DNA of 64,000 bases from Liriodendron chinense (taxonomy: Eukaryota; Streptophyta; Magnoliopsida; Magnoliales; Magnoliaceae): assembly GCA_003013855.2 (NCBI GenBank), contig PVNU02000289.1:62001-126000 (forward strand). Reading direction: 5' to 3'. Below, piece by piece: positions 46,920 through 59,431 of the stretch (its first letter is position 1; each line of letters opens with the position of its first letter). The position numbers were made by a program, and so were the translations under genes. A model generated the notes under the pieces. The model ran no database searches. It was given only the letters and a program-made list of their open reading frames with translations, and was not told the origin of the DNA.

Positions 46920-48032
46920 TTTTTGCTAGTCCCGAGCAAAACATGCGTGAAACAGTTTCAAACCTCCAAATCCAACTCTCTTCCAGAAACCATGTGTCTA
47001 TCCATTCCAAGATGTATAAGTGTAAAATTTGGAAAAAATTAGGTGTTAGAAGCTGAACCTTGGACTCTCAAAACATAAGAAGTGTTTACATGAAATCCCC
47101 GCTGACTGATTGATAAATAGAAGAATTCGAACAAATTCAACCTAGTGTGCATAGTGAAAGTTCATCTCATGAGTTCCTGGAACCATCTTCTTCATAGATT
47201 AAGTAGACCAGGGATTCTAAGGTGCACAGAGCAACAGCAAGCCTATGACCGGAATTTGCCTTACCGTCCTTCCGTCGGCTTTCACACTACGTCCCATTTT
47301 CGGCTTTGGTTACGGTTCGACCATCCCCCGGTTGGTAATAGGTAGCCCTTTTCGAAATTTTCCACCATTTTTCTTTCCTTCCCGATTTCATCCTTTCTTT
47401 CCTTTTTCTTTTAACTTAGATAGGATTTTTAGAAATCCATATCTTTCATTATTTTCCCATGGACAAGGATGGACAAAATACCCCGGCTTGGCTGCTCAAC
47501 ACCTCTAAACCAAAGTCTAGCTAATCCACAAATCACATAAACCTGTCACTCATGAAAATCGTGTAATGTGAACTTGGTGTAAAGGTGTTAAAATTTTCTA
47601 TCAATCACAACAATAGGGGAATTAACATATAAAGCCATTATGTTGGAAGAAATTCAAGACTACAACATCACACACTTCGTTTCTCCTCCTCTTCTACTCA
47701 TAGCCTCTCAAATGTATAGAAACAAAATTTTCTAAAAGTGTTTTGAGATGTTAGAAAATTCAAAAAAAATTTGTGCATATGAAGCTCTAAATGTTGCAAT
47801 ATGCTAGATGAGGGATCTCATCTCACCCCCCAACCAAATCTTGCATTGTCCTCAATGTAAAAAGATAGTTAGTTAGCATGAACATGAGAACAATGGCAAA
47901 ATATGAGAGAGTGAGAATCAATAGTACCTGAGAGAGCGATCATGGAGGTCTGCAATTCCAACAACTAAATCCTACTAAAACAGTAAAACAAAACTAAACC
48001 TACCTATGCTATACCTCCATCAGACTAGGAGA
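46920..48032 (-). other. Element D conserved 3' noncoding region
   Basis: This is the counterpart of the region in A, B and E, including the internal tract CACCCCCCAACC at 47824-47835 next to the CATTGTCCTCAATGTAA box, and the conserved block at about 47240-47350. Confidence 0.78.
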
Positions 48033-51000
48033 TCAATCATCCTGATAGACAGGATCATTCAGGGAGATGGACATGTCCTCTGAATCAAATTTCTCAACAA
48101 ATGGTTTAAGGCGTTGTCCATTAACTTTGAAACAGTCACCATTCGCTGCATTCTCAATCTCAACAGCCCCATGAGGAAAAACTTCTTTAACAATATATGG
48201 GCCGGTCCATCGAGATCGTAATTTTCCCGGAAAAAGATGAAGTCGGGCATTATACAAGAGCACTTTCTGTCCTTCATGGAAAGATTTTCTTAAGATGTGT
48301 TTGTCATGAAAGGCCTTCATCTTGCTCTTGTAAATCCTCGAATTCTCATATGCATCGTTCCGGATCTCATCAAGCTCATTTAATTGAAGTTTGCGAAGCA
48401 AGCTAGCCTTGTCTATGTTAAAATTTAGGGCCCGAATTGCCCAATAGGCTTTGTGTTCTATCTCCACAGGCAAGTGGCAAGCTTTCCCATAGACAAGTCT
48501 ATAAGGGGACATTCCAATGGGTGTCTTGTAGGCAGTACGGTGAGCCCAAAGTGCATCATCTAATCGTAGGGACCAATCCTTGCGATCCGGTCTCACCGTC
48601 TTTTCTAAAATCTGTTTGATTTCCCTATTGGAGATTTCAGCTTGCCCACTTGTTTGTGGGTGGTATGGGGTACTCACTTTGTGCCTAATACCATATTTCT
48701 TCATCAAAGTTTCAAAAGGTCTATTGCAAAAGTGAGCACCACCATCACTAATAATGGCTCGAGGCGTCCCAAATCTAGAAAGTATGTTTTCTTTGAGAAA
48801 CTTGAGAACCGTACGATGATCATTGGTTCTACATGGGATAGCCTCTATCCATTTAGACACATAGTCTACGGCCAACAGAATATAGACATGTCCAAAAGAT
48901 GAGGGGAATGGTCCCATGAAATCGATGCCCCAACAGTCAAAGACTTCAAGATGTTGAATTGGTGTGAGAGGCATCATATTTCGACGGGATAATCCTCCTA
49001 ACTTCTGGCAGCGCTCGCACGCTTTGCAAAACTCGTGGGTGTCCTTAAATAGCGTGGGCCAATAAAAACCACACTGCAGAATTTTTGCAGTTGTTTTCTT
49101 GGCTGAAAAATGACCCCCACATGCTTGATTATGACAAAAGGAGATGACTGAATTGTGTTCATCATCGGGGACGCATCTCCTTATAATTTGGTCTGGGCAA
49201 TATTTAAACAATAGAGGTTCATCCCAGAAAAATCTGCGCACTTCCCTTAGAAATTTACGTTTGTCTTGCGCAGTCCAATGAGTCGGCATCGCACCTGTGG
49301 AAAGATAATTGGCTATATCAGCGTACCATGGTGGATGCATAGCAACAAAGAGTTGCTCATCAGGGAATGAGTCCTCAATAAGTGACTCGTCAATGGAATT
49401 TGGTAGGACTAGGCGGGATAGATGATCCGCCACCACATTTTCTACCCCCTTCTTATCTTTGATCTCCAAATCAAATTCTTGAAGGAGTAGGATCCATCTT
49501 AGCAAACGGGGCTTAGCATCCTTCTTAGAAAGAAGGTATTTCAGCGCCGCATGATCCGTATAAACAATAACTTTGGATCCTATTAAGTATGGCCTGAATT
49601 TGTCCAAGGCAAAGATGACAGCTAGGAGCTCTTTCTCCGTAGTTGAATAATTAACTTGGGCAGGATTCAAGGTCCTACTCGCGTAGTAGATGACATGGGG
49701 CTTTTTATCTTTCTTTTGGCCTAACACTGCCCCAATAGCAAAATCGCTCGCATCGCACATCAACTCAAAAGGCATGGACCAATCTGGTGGTTACATGATA
49801 GGAGCGGTTGTCAACATGTCTTTTAGCTTTGAAAAAGCTAATTGACATTCGGCACTCCACTCAAATTGGTTCTCCTTTTGTAGAAGGTTGCATAAAGGCC
49901 TTGAGATGTGACTAAAGTCCTTTATAAATCTTCGATAGAAACCGGCGTGTCTAAGGAAGGACCGCACATCGCGTATGCTTTTGGGTGGTGGTAGATTGGA
50001 AATTATGTCAATTTTCGCCCGGTCTACCTCTATTCCATTGGACGAGATGATGTGTCCAAGGACTATTCCTCTTTGTACCATGAAATGGCACTTTTCCCAG
50101 TTTAATACAAGTTGCTTTTCCTCACACCTCATCAAGACCAACTTCAAGTGCTCGAGGCACTCATCAAATGTACAACCAAAAACAGAGAAGTCATCCATGA
50201 ACACCTCAAGAAACTCACCCACCATGTCCGAGAAAATACTCAACATGCATCGTTGAAATGTAGCGGGTGCATTGCATAACCCGAATGGCATCCTTCGGTA
50301 GGCGAAGGTACCAAACGGGCATGTAAATGTGGTTTTCTCTTGGTCTTCCGGAGCTATCTCAATTTGGTTGTATCCGGAATAGCCGTCTAGGAAGCAATAG
50401 TAGGGATGGCCTGCCAACCTCTCCAAAATTTGGTCCATAAATGGGAGAGGGAAGTGGTCTTTCCTAGTGACCGTATTGAGCTTCCTATAATCAATGCACA
50501 TACGCCAACCGGTGGTCACCCTAGTCGGTATAAGCTCGCTGTTGGCGTTTTCAATGATGGTAATACCGGATTTCTTGGGGACAACTTGGGTAGGACTCAC
50601 CCATTGGCTATCTGAGATGGGGTAGATGATACCCACATCCAATAGCTTTAACACCTCGGCTTTGATAACCTCCATCATGTTTGGATTTAACCGTCTTTGA
50701 GGTTGTCTAGTCGTTTTTGCGTTTTCTTCAAGGTGTATACGGTGAGTGCAAACCGAAGGATCTATCCCTTTGAGATCCGCTATTGTCCAACCTGTGGCTT
50801 CCCGGTGTTTTTTGAGTAACTCAATCAACTTGAGCTCTTGGTCTTTTTCTAGGTGGGCGGCAATGACAACTGGGAAAGTTTTCTCTTGACCCAAATATAC
50901 ATATTTAAACTCGGATGGCAATGGTTTGAGGTCAAGCTTCGGTGGTTTGATGCTAGACGGTAGAGGCCTTGATGTGGTTGGTGGCAATTTTTCAAAATGG

Positions 51001-51653
51001 GGCCTCCACCGGCTAGTATCAACTACCGGTCTTTCTATATTTAATGCATGCACAATCTCACTGATGATGGGGTCTTTAGAATCCATGAAGTGTGCTAAGC
51101 ATGTCTCCAAAATTTCTAGTGGTTCAAGTTGGAGGAGTTCTTCTTCTTCAAAGGTTTCAAGCATGTTTACATCGAAGAACTCATCATCATCGACATCCCT
51201 ATGTCTTTTGCCCAAGTGAAATACATTCACTTCTAGTGTCATGTTTCCAAAAGATAATTGTATCACCCCATTCCGGCAATTGATGATTGCGTTTGATGTG
51301 GCAAGGAATGGGCGGCCTAGTATTACCGGTATTTGGGTGCTAGCATCCAAAACCGGTTGTGTGTCCAAGACGATAAAATCTACTGGATAGTAGAATTTGT
51401 CAACTTGGACTAGAACATCCTCAACTATCCCCCTCGATACACGGATAGATCTATCAGCGAGTTGCAACGTGGTTTTGGTGGGTTTTAATTCACCAAGACC
51501 CAATTGCTCATATACCGAGTATGGGATCAAGTTCACACTCGCCCCCAAGTCTAACAAGGCACGTTCAATCCGGTAGTCTCCAATGATACATGAGACGGTG
51601 GGACTACCGGGATCTTTGAATTTTGGGGGGGGTCTTTTGAGTGAGGATGGCAC
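48033..51653 (-). pseudogene. Element D pro-pol: protease, RT, RNase H, integrase; one nonsense codon
   Basis: The frame opens near 51630 after the gag end (in the +1 frame relative to gag) and runs through protease (DLGAS at 51537-51551, VILGRPFLATSNAIINC). RT has RMCIDYRKLNTVTRKDHFPLPF near 50500 and FMDDF near 50190. After one TAA for Gln at 49791-49793 it continues with RNase H (DASDFAIGAVLGQ near 49740, TDHAAL near 49555, VADHLSRL near 49420). Integrase has CHNQACGGH near 49110-49138, CERC near 49015, and catalytic D in WGIDF near 48920, D in ISDGG near 48745 and E in GQAEIS near 48640. A GPY motif lies near 48200. The stop TGA is at 48033-48035. All catalytic residues are present; this is the best-preserved polymerase in the window and a plausible recent source of trans-acting enzymes. 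Confidence 0.93.
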
Positions 51654-53489
51654 TAACTTGCTTAGTTAAGAAGGCCTTTTGCTGCACATTATATTTGCGT
51701 TTTGTCGTGCATAGATCTTTTAGAAACTTGGCATAAGAGGGAATTTGTTTGATGGCATCAAGCAAAGGGATGTTGATCTTGACTTGTCTGAAAATCTCTA
51801 GAATATCTTGAGAATTTGGGAGAGATTTTGGGGCAACCAATCTTGAAGGGAATGGTGCTATGGGCTTGTAAATGCGTTCCGGTTGTTGTGGGGCTAAGTT
51901 AGATCCATTTTCATCCTCAGAATTTACCGGATCATTAGGCTCATCGGCCTTCACCGGAATAGTTTTGTCAATTTGTTTACCACTTCTAAGGGTGGTAATG
52001 GATTTAGCTTGCTCCATGTTTTGGTTGGAAGGATTAGGGATGCTCACTTCATGTACTTGCTTTGGATTGGGCTGAGGTTGGGCCGGAAAGATCCCTTCCC
52101 TAGCATTCAAGCGTCCCTTAATCTCATCAACCGAGACTTTCAGCTCTTGGAACATTTGCTGATTTGATTCATTTATTTGCACTTACCCTTGCATAAATGC
52201 TCTCAAGGTATCCTCTAATGAGAATTGAGGTGGGGCCATATTTTGCATGGGTGGCCCTCTTTGGGAGTTGGTAGGATTGCCCGTTGGGGCATTCTTCCAA
52301 CTGAAATTCGGGTGGTTCTTCCAACTCTCATTGTACGTATTAACTACTGGTCCATTGAAGGGCCGTTGATAACCATATGTGGCATTGGCTGTCTCTTGCA
52401 GCACTTCCTTAAATGCAGGAATTGTGGGACAATCTTGCGTAGAGTGTAAGTCGGTGAGACAAATCCCACATGTGGTTTCAACAGCTTCCTTGGACTTGGA
52501 AACTCCATTTTTGCTAAGTTCCATGGCCTCAACCTTCCTTGTGAGGTTGGCTATCCTTGCATTTACGTCGTCTTCCTCTTTAAGGACATATATCCCTCCT
52601 TTCTCTTGAGTAGGCTTGGGGTTCTTGGGTTTATCCGAGGTGTCCCAAGATTGGGCGTTTTCAGCCAACATGTCCAAGTAACTCCAAGCATCATCTGGAT
52701 TTTTACTCATAAACTCGCCATTGCACATCATTTCCACAAATTGACGCATATTAGAACTTAATCCATCATTGAAAAAATTTATAATTCGCCAACTCTCATA
52801 GCCATGATGTGGGCAAGCAAGCAGGAGTTCCTTAAATCTTTCCCAACATTGAAAGAATGATTCACCCTCTTTAGCTGAGAAATTCATTATGGCCCTTCGA
52901 AGAGTGTTTGTTTTATGAGTTGGGAAGAACTTTTTCAAGAATTCCCGGTTCATCTTAACCCATGACCCAATCGAATATGGTCTAAGAGAGTGAAGCCAAT
53001 CTTTGGCTCTTTTCTTTCAAGGTGAAGGGAAAAAGTTTAAGTCTGATTGTATCCCCAGAAACATTGGGATAATGCAAGGTGGCCAACACTTCTTCGAATT
53101 CTTGCAAGTGTAAGTATGGGCGGTCAGAGTCTAGCCCATGGAATTTAGGTAAAAGTTGGATTACTCCTGGTTTTATGTCAAGGGTCCCACCGTTAGCTAG
53201 TAGAACTATGCAGGAAGGTGTAATTGTACGAGCAGGTTGTAGGTAATCCCGTAGTGATCTCATTGGAGGAACATTATGTACCTCATTCTCTCCTACTCCT
53301 TCCTGATTTGCGTTTGTGGTTGGAGTAGGGGGGGGGGGGGGGAGGATTCCTTAAGGGTGTTTGATCCATACTCCCCAAACTTTCACGATGCTCTTGATAA
53401 TTCCGGACTTGTCTATGGACTGACAATGGTCCAACTAAACCACCTTCAGATTGAAGACGATTTGAATGATTACGTTCCCAACGGGACAT
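51604..53489 (-). pseudogene. Element D gag, broken by one nonsense codon and frameshifts
   Basis: ATG at 53489 (MSRWERNHSNRLQSEG) matches B's gag start. A run of 15 G on the plus strand (53328-53342) shifts the frame in the N-terminal arm. The core follows (RSLRDYLQPAR near 53260, FHGLD). A one-base insertion near 53008-53018 breaks it before FLKKFFPTHKTNTLRRAIMNF. The CCHC knuckle CGICLTDLHSTQDC is near 52431-52471. TAA replaces Gln at 52183-52185. The last part (VQINESNQQM to IQRSR) closes with TAG at 51604-51606 just after a C8 run (51625-51632); the protease is in the +1 frame. The homopolymer differences may be sequencing errors. Confidence 0.9.
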
Positions 53490-53713
53490 AAACCACTCAA
53501 CCAGAAACTGAAACTAATCCTATTCTAGAAAACTAAAATCTGAACTAAAAATTCTGAAAAAGCTATGTTAGAAAGGTATCACCTGATGCGCTTTAACTGA
53601 AAGAAGAATTCCTACAAAACAGAAAACTATGTTAGTTCTAAGAAAAATCAGAAAAACCTATCTACTTCTACTTCTACAGCCACTGAAACTATTTGAAAAC
53701 TATTATCTACTCT

Positions 53714-53730
53714 CCCCGGCAGCGGCGCCA
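53714..53730 (-). promoter_or_regulatory. Element D primer binding site, tRNA-Asp type
   Basis: The plus strand reads CCCCGGCAGCGGCGCCA, one mismatch from the tRNA-Asp 3' end, 6 bp from the LTR end at 53737. Confidence 0.9.
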
Positions 53731-53736
53731 AAAACT

Positions 53737-55127
53737 TGTTCGCTCGCCTCAAGTGTAAGGCTGCGATGTAGTAATAAATCTCGGTAAGACCGAGGTCGAT
53801 CCACAGGGAAAGAGTAACAGCTTCCTAATTACTCCAGCAACTCAGTTTAATAGAGTAAATTCAGATTCAATGGGATGTTTAATTAAAACAGTAACTTAAT
53901 GAAAAATCAGAGATTTAATGTACTAAGGCTTTCAAGGATCCACTTGTAGCAATCCTATGTCAATTCAGTCAATCCAAATAGAGAACACAACTAGATTTGA
54001 AGTCCTATCTCTCATCTAGTTGGAAAGTAAAGCATTCACACACATTCATCCAATTCAAGCTGAACTTCCAAGTTCAAGTCCATTCAATCAATGTAGAATT
54101 CAAATTCATAGCCTGCGGAGTAACAGCCATGCCTATGGACTATGGCCTGCTCAAGGATTACTATAATTTGAATCTAAATAAGCAACCTGTGATAATCTCA
54201 GAGAATTAAAAGGAATTCATGTCCGGAGCACATAAACTCAGATAAGACATCTCAAACTACCACCTATTGGACTGAAACATAAGAAAAATCCAACTTTGAA
54301 TTAAAAAATACTTGAATCAAACTGAAATTAACATAGAACTGGCTACAAGCTTCACCTCTCAGCCTTAGCTGAGAGGTTTTAGCCGAGCATAGTCATGCTA
54401 TAACTAAAAACTCAAAAATAAAGCATAAAACTAGAAAAACCCGAAGATAGATGTTGCAGACGCTCCACAGTCGCCTTCAGCCTCCAAACTCACGTTCCTT
54501 CTCTTCTCTGATACCTTAGGGAGAGCCCCTAGGTGGCCTTTTATAGCAACAATCCTCCCTTGCATCGAATTCTGCGAAATCCTACGCATTGCGCAGCAAT
54601 TTTCGGAGTCCCGAATTAGAAAGGACTTTCCTATTACGCAGAGCCGACCGGTCGTGACCGGTCGGACCAGCTTTTTTTTGAAACATCCAGTGGGTGCAGC
54701 CGACCGGTCAAGATCGGTCGGACTGACCTCCCACTCATCCAGCGTGCATGCCCGACCGGTCATGACCGGTCGGGCTGACCTATTGCCTTGATCCAGTGTG
54801 CATGGCCGACCGGTCAGGACCGGTCGGCCTCTCTTCTACTTGTTCCTGTGATGTGGCTGACCGGTCAGACGACCGGTCAGCCTTGTATTTCTTCATCTTT
54901 TTCTTCTTTTCTTCATTCTCTTTTTCTCTCTCTTTCTTCTTCTTTCCTTGGTCCATCTTAGGACTTCATCCAATGTCTTCAAATATAATCTTTTGACTCC
55001 AATTTGATGAAATCCCCTCTTATCTCTACAATCACAAAACACATGTTAGGTGGGCCTTTAAACCATGAAAATCATGCAAAATATGTAGTGTAATGGGCAA
55101 TGCAATGTATAAATTGGAGGTTCAACA
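53737..55127 (-). repeat. Element D 5' LTR, 1391 bp
   Basis: Nearly identical to 45515-46904; one extra T in the pyrimidine run near 54923 accounts for the length difference. Palindrome array at about 54645-54885; minus-strand TATA at about 54539-54548. Confidence 0.95.
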
Positions 55128-56231
55128 GCCACCAAGGGGAGATCATCACAACCCTTATTTTGGCTTCGACTTATTCCCTGGCACGAATGAGTTGGGTAAA
55201 GTTGGTGTACGGATACGAGACAAGGTATCCAGAGATACTCGGGTTTGCCGAGTAGATGATCATGAAGATTTTCTCCTCGTCATCAATGAGTGTCTTCATT
55301 CTTGCGACCATGGCCGCCACTGTCCAACGTAAGCTGATAATGACTCATCATTTCTCTACCTTAAGGCGGCAAGATTCGCCCTTTTAGGTGCTACATTGAG
55401 ATTATACAAGAAACGATCGATGAATGCTTGAAAAAGTTGTCCCAAGTTTTGATTTGATGGTAGTCCAGTAATATGTACCAATCTAATGCGTCACCTTTCA
55501 AAGACTTCTGAAATAAGTGAATCAGCACTCCGTCATTGCCTGCCATAGCATCTAGCTCTCCAACAAAAAGCTTTGAGGTGGTCTACAAGACATCGTCTCG
55601 TCATATCTTTTAAATTTTGGTATCTCAAAGCCTTGAGGTACCATCGCATCGGGAAAGGGACAAAGATCCTTGAACTTAGTAGATAAGAGATCCACCCCAC
55701 GTTGCTTTTGTAGTTTTCTCTCACCTCTTTCAATTGCTCTTAAATTTGTTCAATTTCAGAGGGATCGAAAAAGGAGTTTTGCCCCTTGCTGAACCTGAGC
55801 TGCCCCACTCTCATAATAATTAATCTCGTTGATCCCCCTATGATTCCTTCTTGGAGGAGGTTGGACCCAGTGATTACTCCCGTTATAAGGACTTTGTTGG
55901 ATTGGAACTAGGAGATGGGACTGCGAAGTGACATTGGTTAGAGGATGTTGATATTGGCTAGAATTTCCATTGGAGATAGGATGTTGGAATTGATTGGGAG
56001 TTATGTTTGTGGAATGAGGGAATTGACTCCCGTTCACAGGAGGATATTGGAAAAAAATGCCCTGAGTTGGAGGGTTGAGCTGAGTGGTGTTGGCAGTCCT
56101 GTACCGACTCCAATGATTGCAGTTGAACTGAGCTGAGTGCTCGAAGGAGAGATGGTTGTTGCTCTAGTTGATGTTGTTAGATGAAGCCAACTTGGTTGTT
56201 TGCTACTTGGGATTGTGTGCGGAATGTGCAA
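55128..56231 (-). pseudogene. Element K gag, N-terminal and core part
   Basis: Minus-strand frames show a Q/N/P-rich N-terminus (QFPHSTNITPNQFQHPISNG near 56030), then PDAMVPQGFEIPKFKRYDET near 55640. Next comes the core words LIHLFQKSLKGDALDWYI near 55500, which resemble the Tat/Ogre gag (IPDFEKYDGT ... LIHCFQDSL...WYMNLD). The frame shifts several times. Its last segment (MVARMKTLIDDEEKIF near 55310 to SPWW at 55130) continues in phase into 45514 once element D is removed. Start codon uncertain; the longest open start is at 56231. Confidence 0.7.
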
Positions 56232-56375
56232 TGGTTCTAGATTTTTTGGATTTTTAGGGGTTTTTTACTTAATGAATGAGATGAATGCTGATGCTAAAGT
56301 GCGCAAGAATGATTAATCCTCATAATCAGTGAAATCCTATTTTTCAAGTCGGGTTAGACTAGTGTGACAAGTGCA

Positions 56376-56394
56376 CTCCCTAGCGGAGTTGTCA
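56376..56394 (-). promoter_or_regulatory. Element K primer binding site, tRNA-Arg-like
   Basis: Minus strand TGACAACTCCGCTAGGGAG resembles the TGGCGACTCCGCTGGGGAC site described for Ogre/Tat elements, with four or five mismatches. It lies 5 bp from the LTR end. Confidence 0.65.
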
Positions 56395-56399
56395 TTCCG

Positions 56400-59300
56400 T
56401 GAACAACGACAAGCGAAATCTGCGCCTTTGGTGCATTAACTGAGAGCACGAAGGTCGAGGGTTTTCCACAGGTTTGCCTCTTTCGAGGGTCTTACACTGG
56501 TTAATGATTTGGAAAAGGAGGTATAAAGACTGGAGTCGCCACTAACCAGTTACTTCAAATTTACAGTCAACTAGACCCTGTAGAAATGCTTAAAAACTGG
56601 GATCTGAAGATCCTTAGTCTTAAGATGACTCATTGATCTACTGCCTGATATTTGAGGTAAGGATCGCGGTTACAGAGAGGGAAGGGGTTAGGCACCCACT
56701 CTACCCATACAAATGTATGGTCTTTACTTCACAGGATAACAATAATTCTAAGGATTAGTTCTTATTCTTGCACTTCTATGAATGTCGTATGTGCTAAATG
56801 TTGTCTTATCACACCATCGCTTGTCAATCAGTGTCTTAGGCCTGACATCCCTACCCTGAATCACTAACATGCCGCGCAGAGTGATTAGTCAACCTAAGTT
56901 TTTTATGGGCAGGATCCAAGATAACTCGACAAGCCTTAGAGCATACACTTGAGCCGACTAAGAAATGCTATGGATGAATGAGATCCTATGAATGAAATGA
57001 GCAAGGGGGCTGAGAAGGGAGTAGGTGTTGCACAACACTAATGCATAATGGAATGAAATTGATAATATACTAGAGGCTTGGGTGGACGGTAATGTCGCAA
57101 GGATCGACTCGAGCAATTTAGATAGGAATGGGTTGACTCAAGAGGCTAAAGCAAGAGGTTGGGTTGCACCAGACCTATGCTAGACTCACTTCCTCACTCT
57201 CACTCTCCTTGGTGGAGCGATGATTAAGGGTGGCTAAGAGGCTAAGGGACTAAAGGATTTTGGTGGGGGGAGAGGCTCTTGGTTTCTCTTGGATTTTCCT
57301 TGGTTTTCTGGGATTCTTGGGATGATTGAAATGAGAGAATGAGGGGGGTATTTATAGCAATCCCAACCTTAGTTTTCTTGTAAATATTAGCAACTTGAGG
57401 GGCATGAATTGATGTGAGATTTTTCACCTAGGGTGGGAGTTAGGCTTGGGTTAGGCTTGGAGCTATATTCGGTTGGTAAATATGAGGTTACAAGAGGGGC
57501 AGAGAAGTTATTAGATTCTCTCTATCCAAGCAAGCTCGAAAAGTCGAGAGCTGACGTGGATCAGTGCCAACTGTTCAAAGCTGGGGAGAAGTTTTACAAT
57601 GGGTGGTGGTCTTCTCCCCGTTTTGTTGAGGGGGTCTCTGCTGGATGTGGGGACTTCCCGGTTGCTGTGTGGTATACTCTCTATCTGAGTTGTGAGCCTT
57701 GATTGGGCCTGGGCTTTGGGCTTTGGTTGGTGGATTTGAAATGATTAGGGGCTGGCCCATTGGGCTACCTGGACGAGTCGACTGGGTGGTTTGACTCATC
57801 CAGTTGGCTCATTAGGTTGACCCCTTCATGTATATTGTTCGCTCGCCTCAAGTGTAAGGCTGCGATGTAGTAATAATCTCGGTAAGACCGAGGTCGATCC
57901 ACAGGGAATTAGAAACAACTTTCAAACTATTCCAGCAACTCAGTTTGCAAATGATATGAGGATTCAATTGAGCAATTAAACTAAAGCAGTAACTTAATGA
58001 AAACCAGTAATTTAAGGTACTAAGGCATTCAAGGATCCACTTGTAGCAATCCCATGTCAATCCAATCAATCCAAGTATAGAGCACAACTAGATTTGAAGT
58101 CCTATCTCTCATCTAGTTGGAAAATAAAGCATTTAAACACATTCAATTCCATTCAAGTTGAACTTCCAAGTTCTAGTCCCATTCAATCAATGTAGAATTC
58201 AAAATCATAGCCTTTGGAGTAACAGCCATGCCTATGGACTATGGCCTGCTCAAGGATTACTATAATTCGAATCTAAACAAGCATCATCTGATAATCTCAA
58301 AGAATTGCAAGGAATTCATGTCCGGAGCACATGAACTCTCATAAAACATCTCAAACTACCAACTTAAGGAACTAGAATAAATAAAAATCCAAACTTGAAT
58401 TGAAATTACTTGAATTAAACTGAATCAAACATGAAATTAGCTACAAGCTTCACCTCTCAGCCTTAGCTGAGAGATTCTAGCCGAGCATTGTCATACTATA
58501 ACTAAAACTCATAATAGAAAGCATAAAAACTAGAAAAACCGAAAATTGGAGGGTTGCTGACGCTCCACGACTACTTCCATCCTCTCCCACGACCTTCTTT
58601 GGGTTCTATGATGACCTAGGAAGAGCCCCTAGGTGTCCTTTTATAGTGTGAAAGCCCCTTACGTCGGAAACATCCAGAAATTGCGTAAGGTTACGCACTG
58701 CGCAGAAAATCTCGGAGCTTCACGGAGAAACTTTATTACGCAGACGACCGGTCGCACGACCGGTCTGAGCTCCCTGACGACCGGTCGCACGACCGATCGC
58801 AAAACGTCACTTTTTAGTCCAGAGAGTTTTGCCAAAATTCTGATTTAATCTTTTAATTTAAAGACCGGTCGCACGACCGGTCTGGGCATCGGACGACCGG
58901 TCGCACAACCGGTCGTGAATGGTCCTGTGACCTTCTATGAAAATTCTTCTTCTGTGCATAATCGGACCGGTCGGACGACCGGTCCTGGCGATGGACGACC
59001 GATCGCACGACCGGTCTTGACCTCTGTTTCTGCTTTCTCCTTTTGCTTCTTTCTTCCTTTCTTCTCCTCTCTTTCTACTTTCTTTGGTCCTTCTTTCTTC
59101 TTCATCCAATGGCTTCAAATGGCTCTTTTTAGTCTCCAATTGAGTGAATTCGACTCTCATGTTCTTGAAATCACAAAACATGCATTAGATAGGCCTTTTA
59201 AGCATGAAAACCGTGCATATAATGTGATGTATTGGGCAATGCAATGTATAAATTGGAGGTTCAACATATATCAAGTTTTGGATTGGGGTTAAGGGTATGG

Positions 59301-59431
59301 ATCAAAGTTTGGATTAGGAATTGGATTAGGGTTTGGATTAGGGTTAGGATCAGGGTTGAAGGTATGGATCACCATCCATTCCAATACTCTAGTCTGTAAT
59401 TAATTTACCGGCCCGGGGTGGGGTGTCTACA
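56400..59431 (-). repeat. Element K 5' LTR, split by solo LTR I
   Basis: Minus strand TGTAGACACCC (from 59431) ... GTTGTTCA (to 56400); about 1.6 kb without the insertion. Its right half repeats as 19087-21341. GTGGCGACTCC, a second PBS-like word, lies at 56532-56542 on the minus strand. The predicted TSD right of 59431 is CCAAC, which cannot be checked because the other end of K is outside the window. Confidence 0.8.
57836..59266 (-). mobile_element. Solo LTR I, Athila-like family 1
   Basis: TGTTCGCTCGCC...GGTTCAACA on the plus strand, 1431 bp, with a perfect TSD TATAT (57831-57835, 59267-59271), inside K's 5' LTR. A palindrome array rich in GACCGGTCGCACGACCGGTC spans about 58743-59020; the minus-strand TATA is near 58640. 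Confidence 0.94.

Larger units (their letters stand above)
45515..55127 (-). mobile_element. Element D: nearly complete Athila-like retrotransposon, youngest here
   Basis: LTRs of 1390 and 1391 bp enclose PBS, gag, pro-pol, conserved noncoding region and polypurine tract. The TSD GCCAC is perfect (45510-45514, 55128-55132). By eye the LTRs differ at about seven sites (roughly 0.5 percent), so the insertion is recent relative to B and K. It interrupts K's gag. Coding damage is limited: two CAA-to-TAA nonsense changes, one single-base insertion, and uncertain homopolymer runs. Confidence 0.95.
19087..59431 (-). mobile_element. Element K: Tat/Ogre-like Ty3/gypsy retrotransposon, host of the nest
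   Basis: Both LTRs start TGTAGACACCC when read on the minus strand (from 59431 and from 21341). A tRNA-Arg-like PBS borders the 5' LTR at 56376-56394, and a polypurine tract borders the 3' LTR at 21342-21356. Between them, after removing inserted elements, about 11 kb of K remain: gag fragments, a spacer, integrase of the Tat type with its pol end, and a 5.3-kb 3' region. I found no RT or protease of K, so internal deletions are likely. The far end of the 3' LTR lies left of the window beyond B and A. LTR divergence is clearly higher than for B, D and E, which fits K being oldest. Confidence 0.8.
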
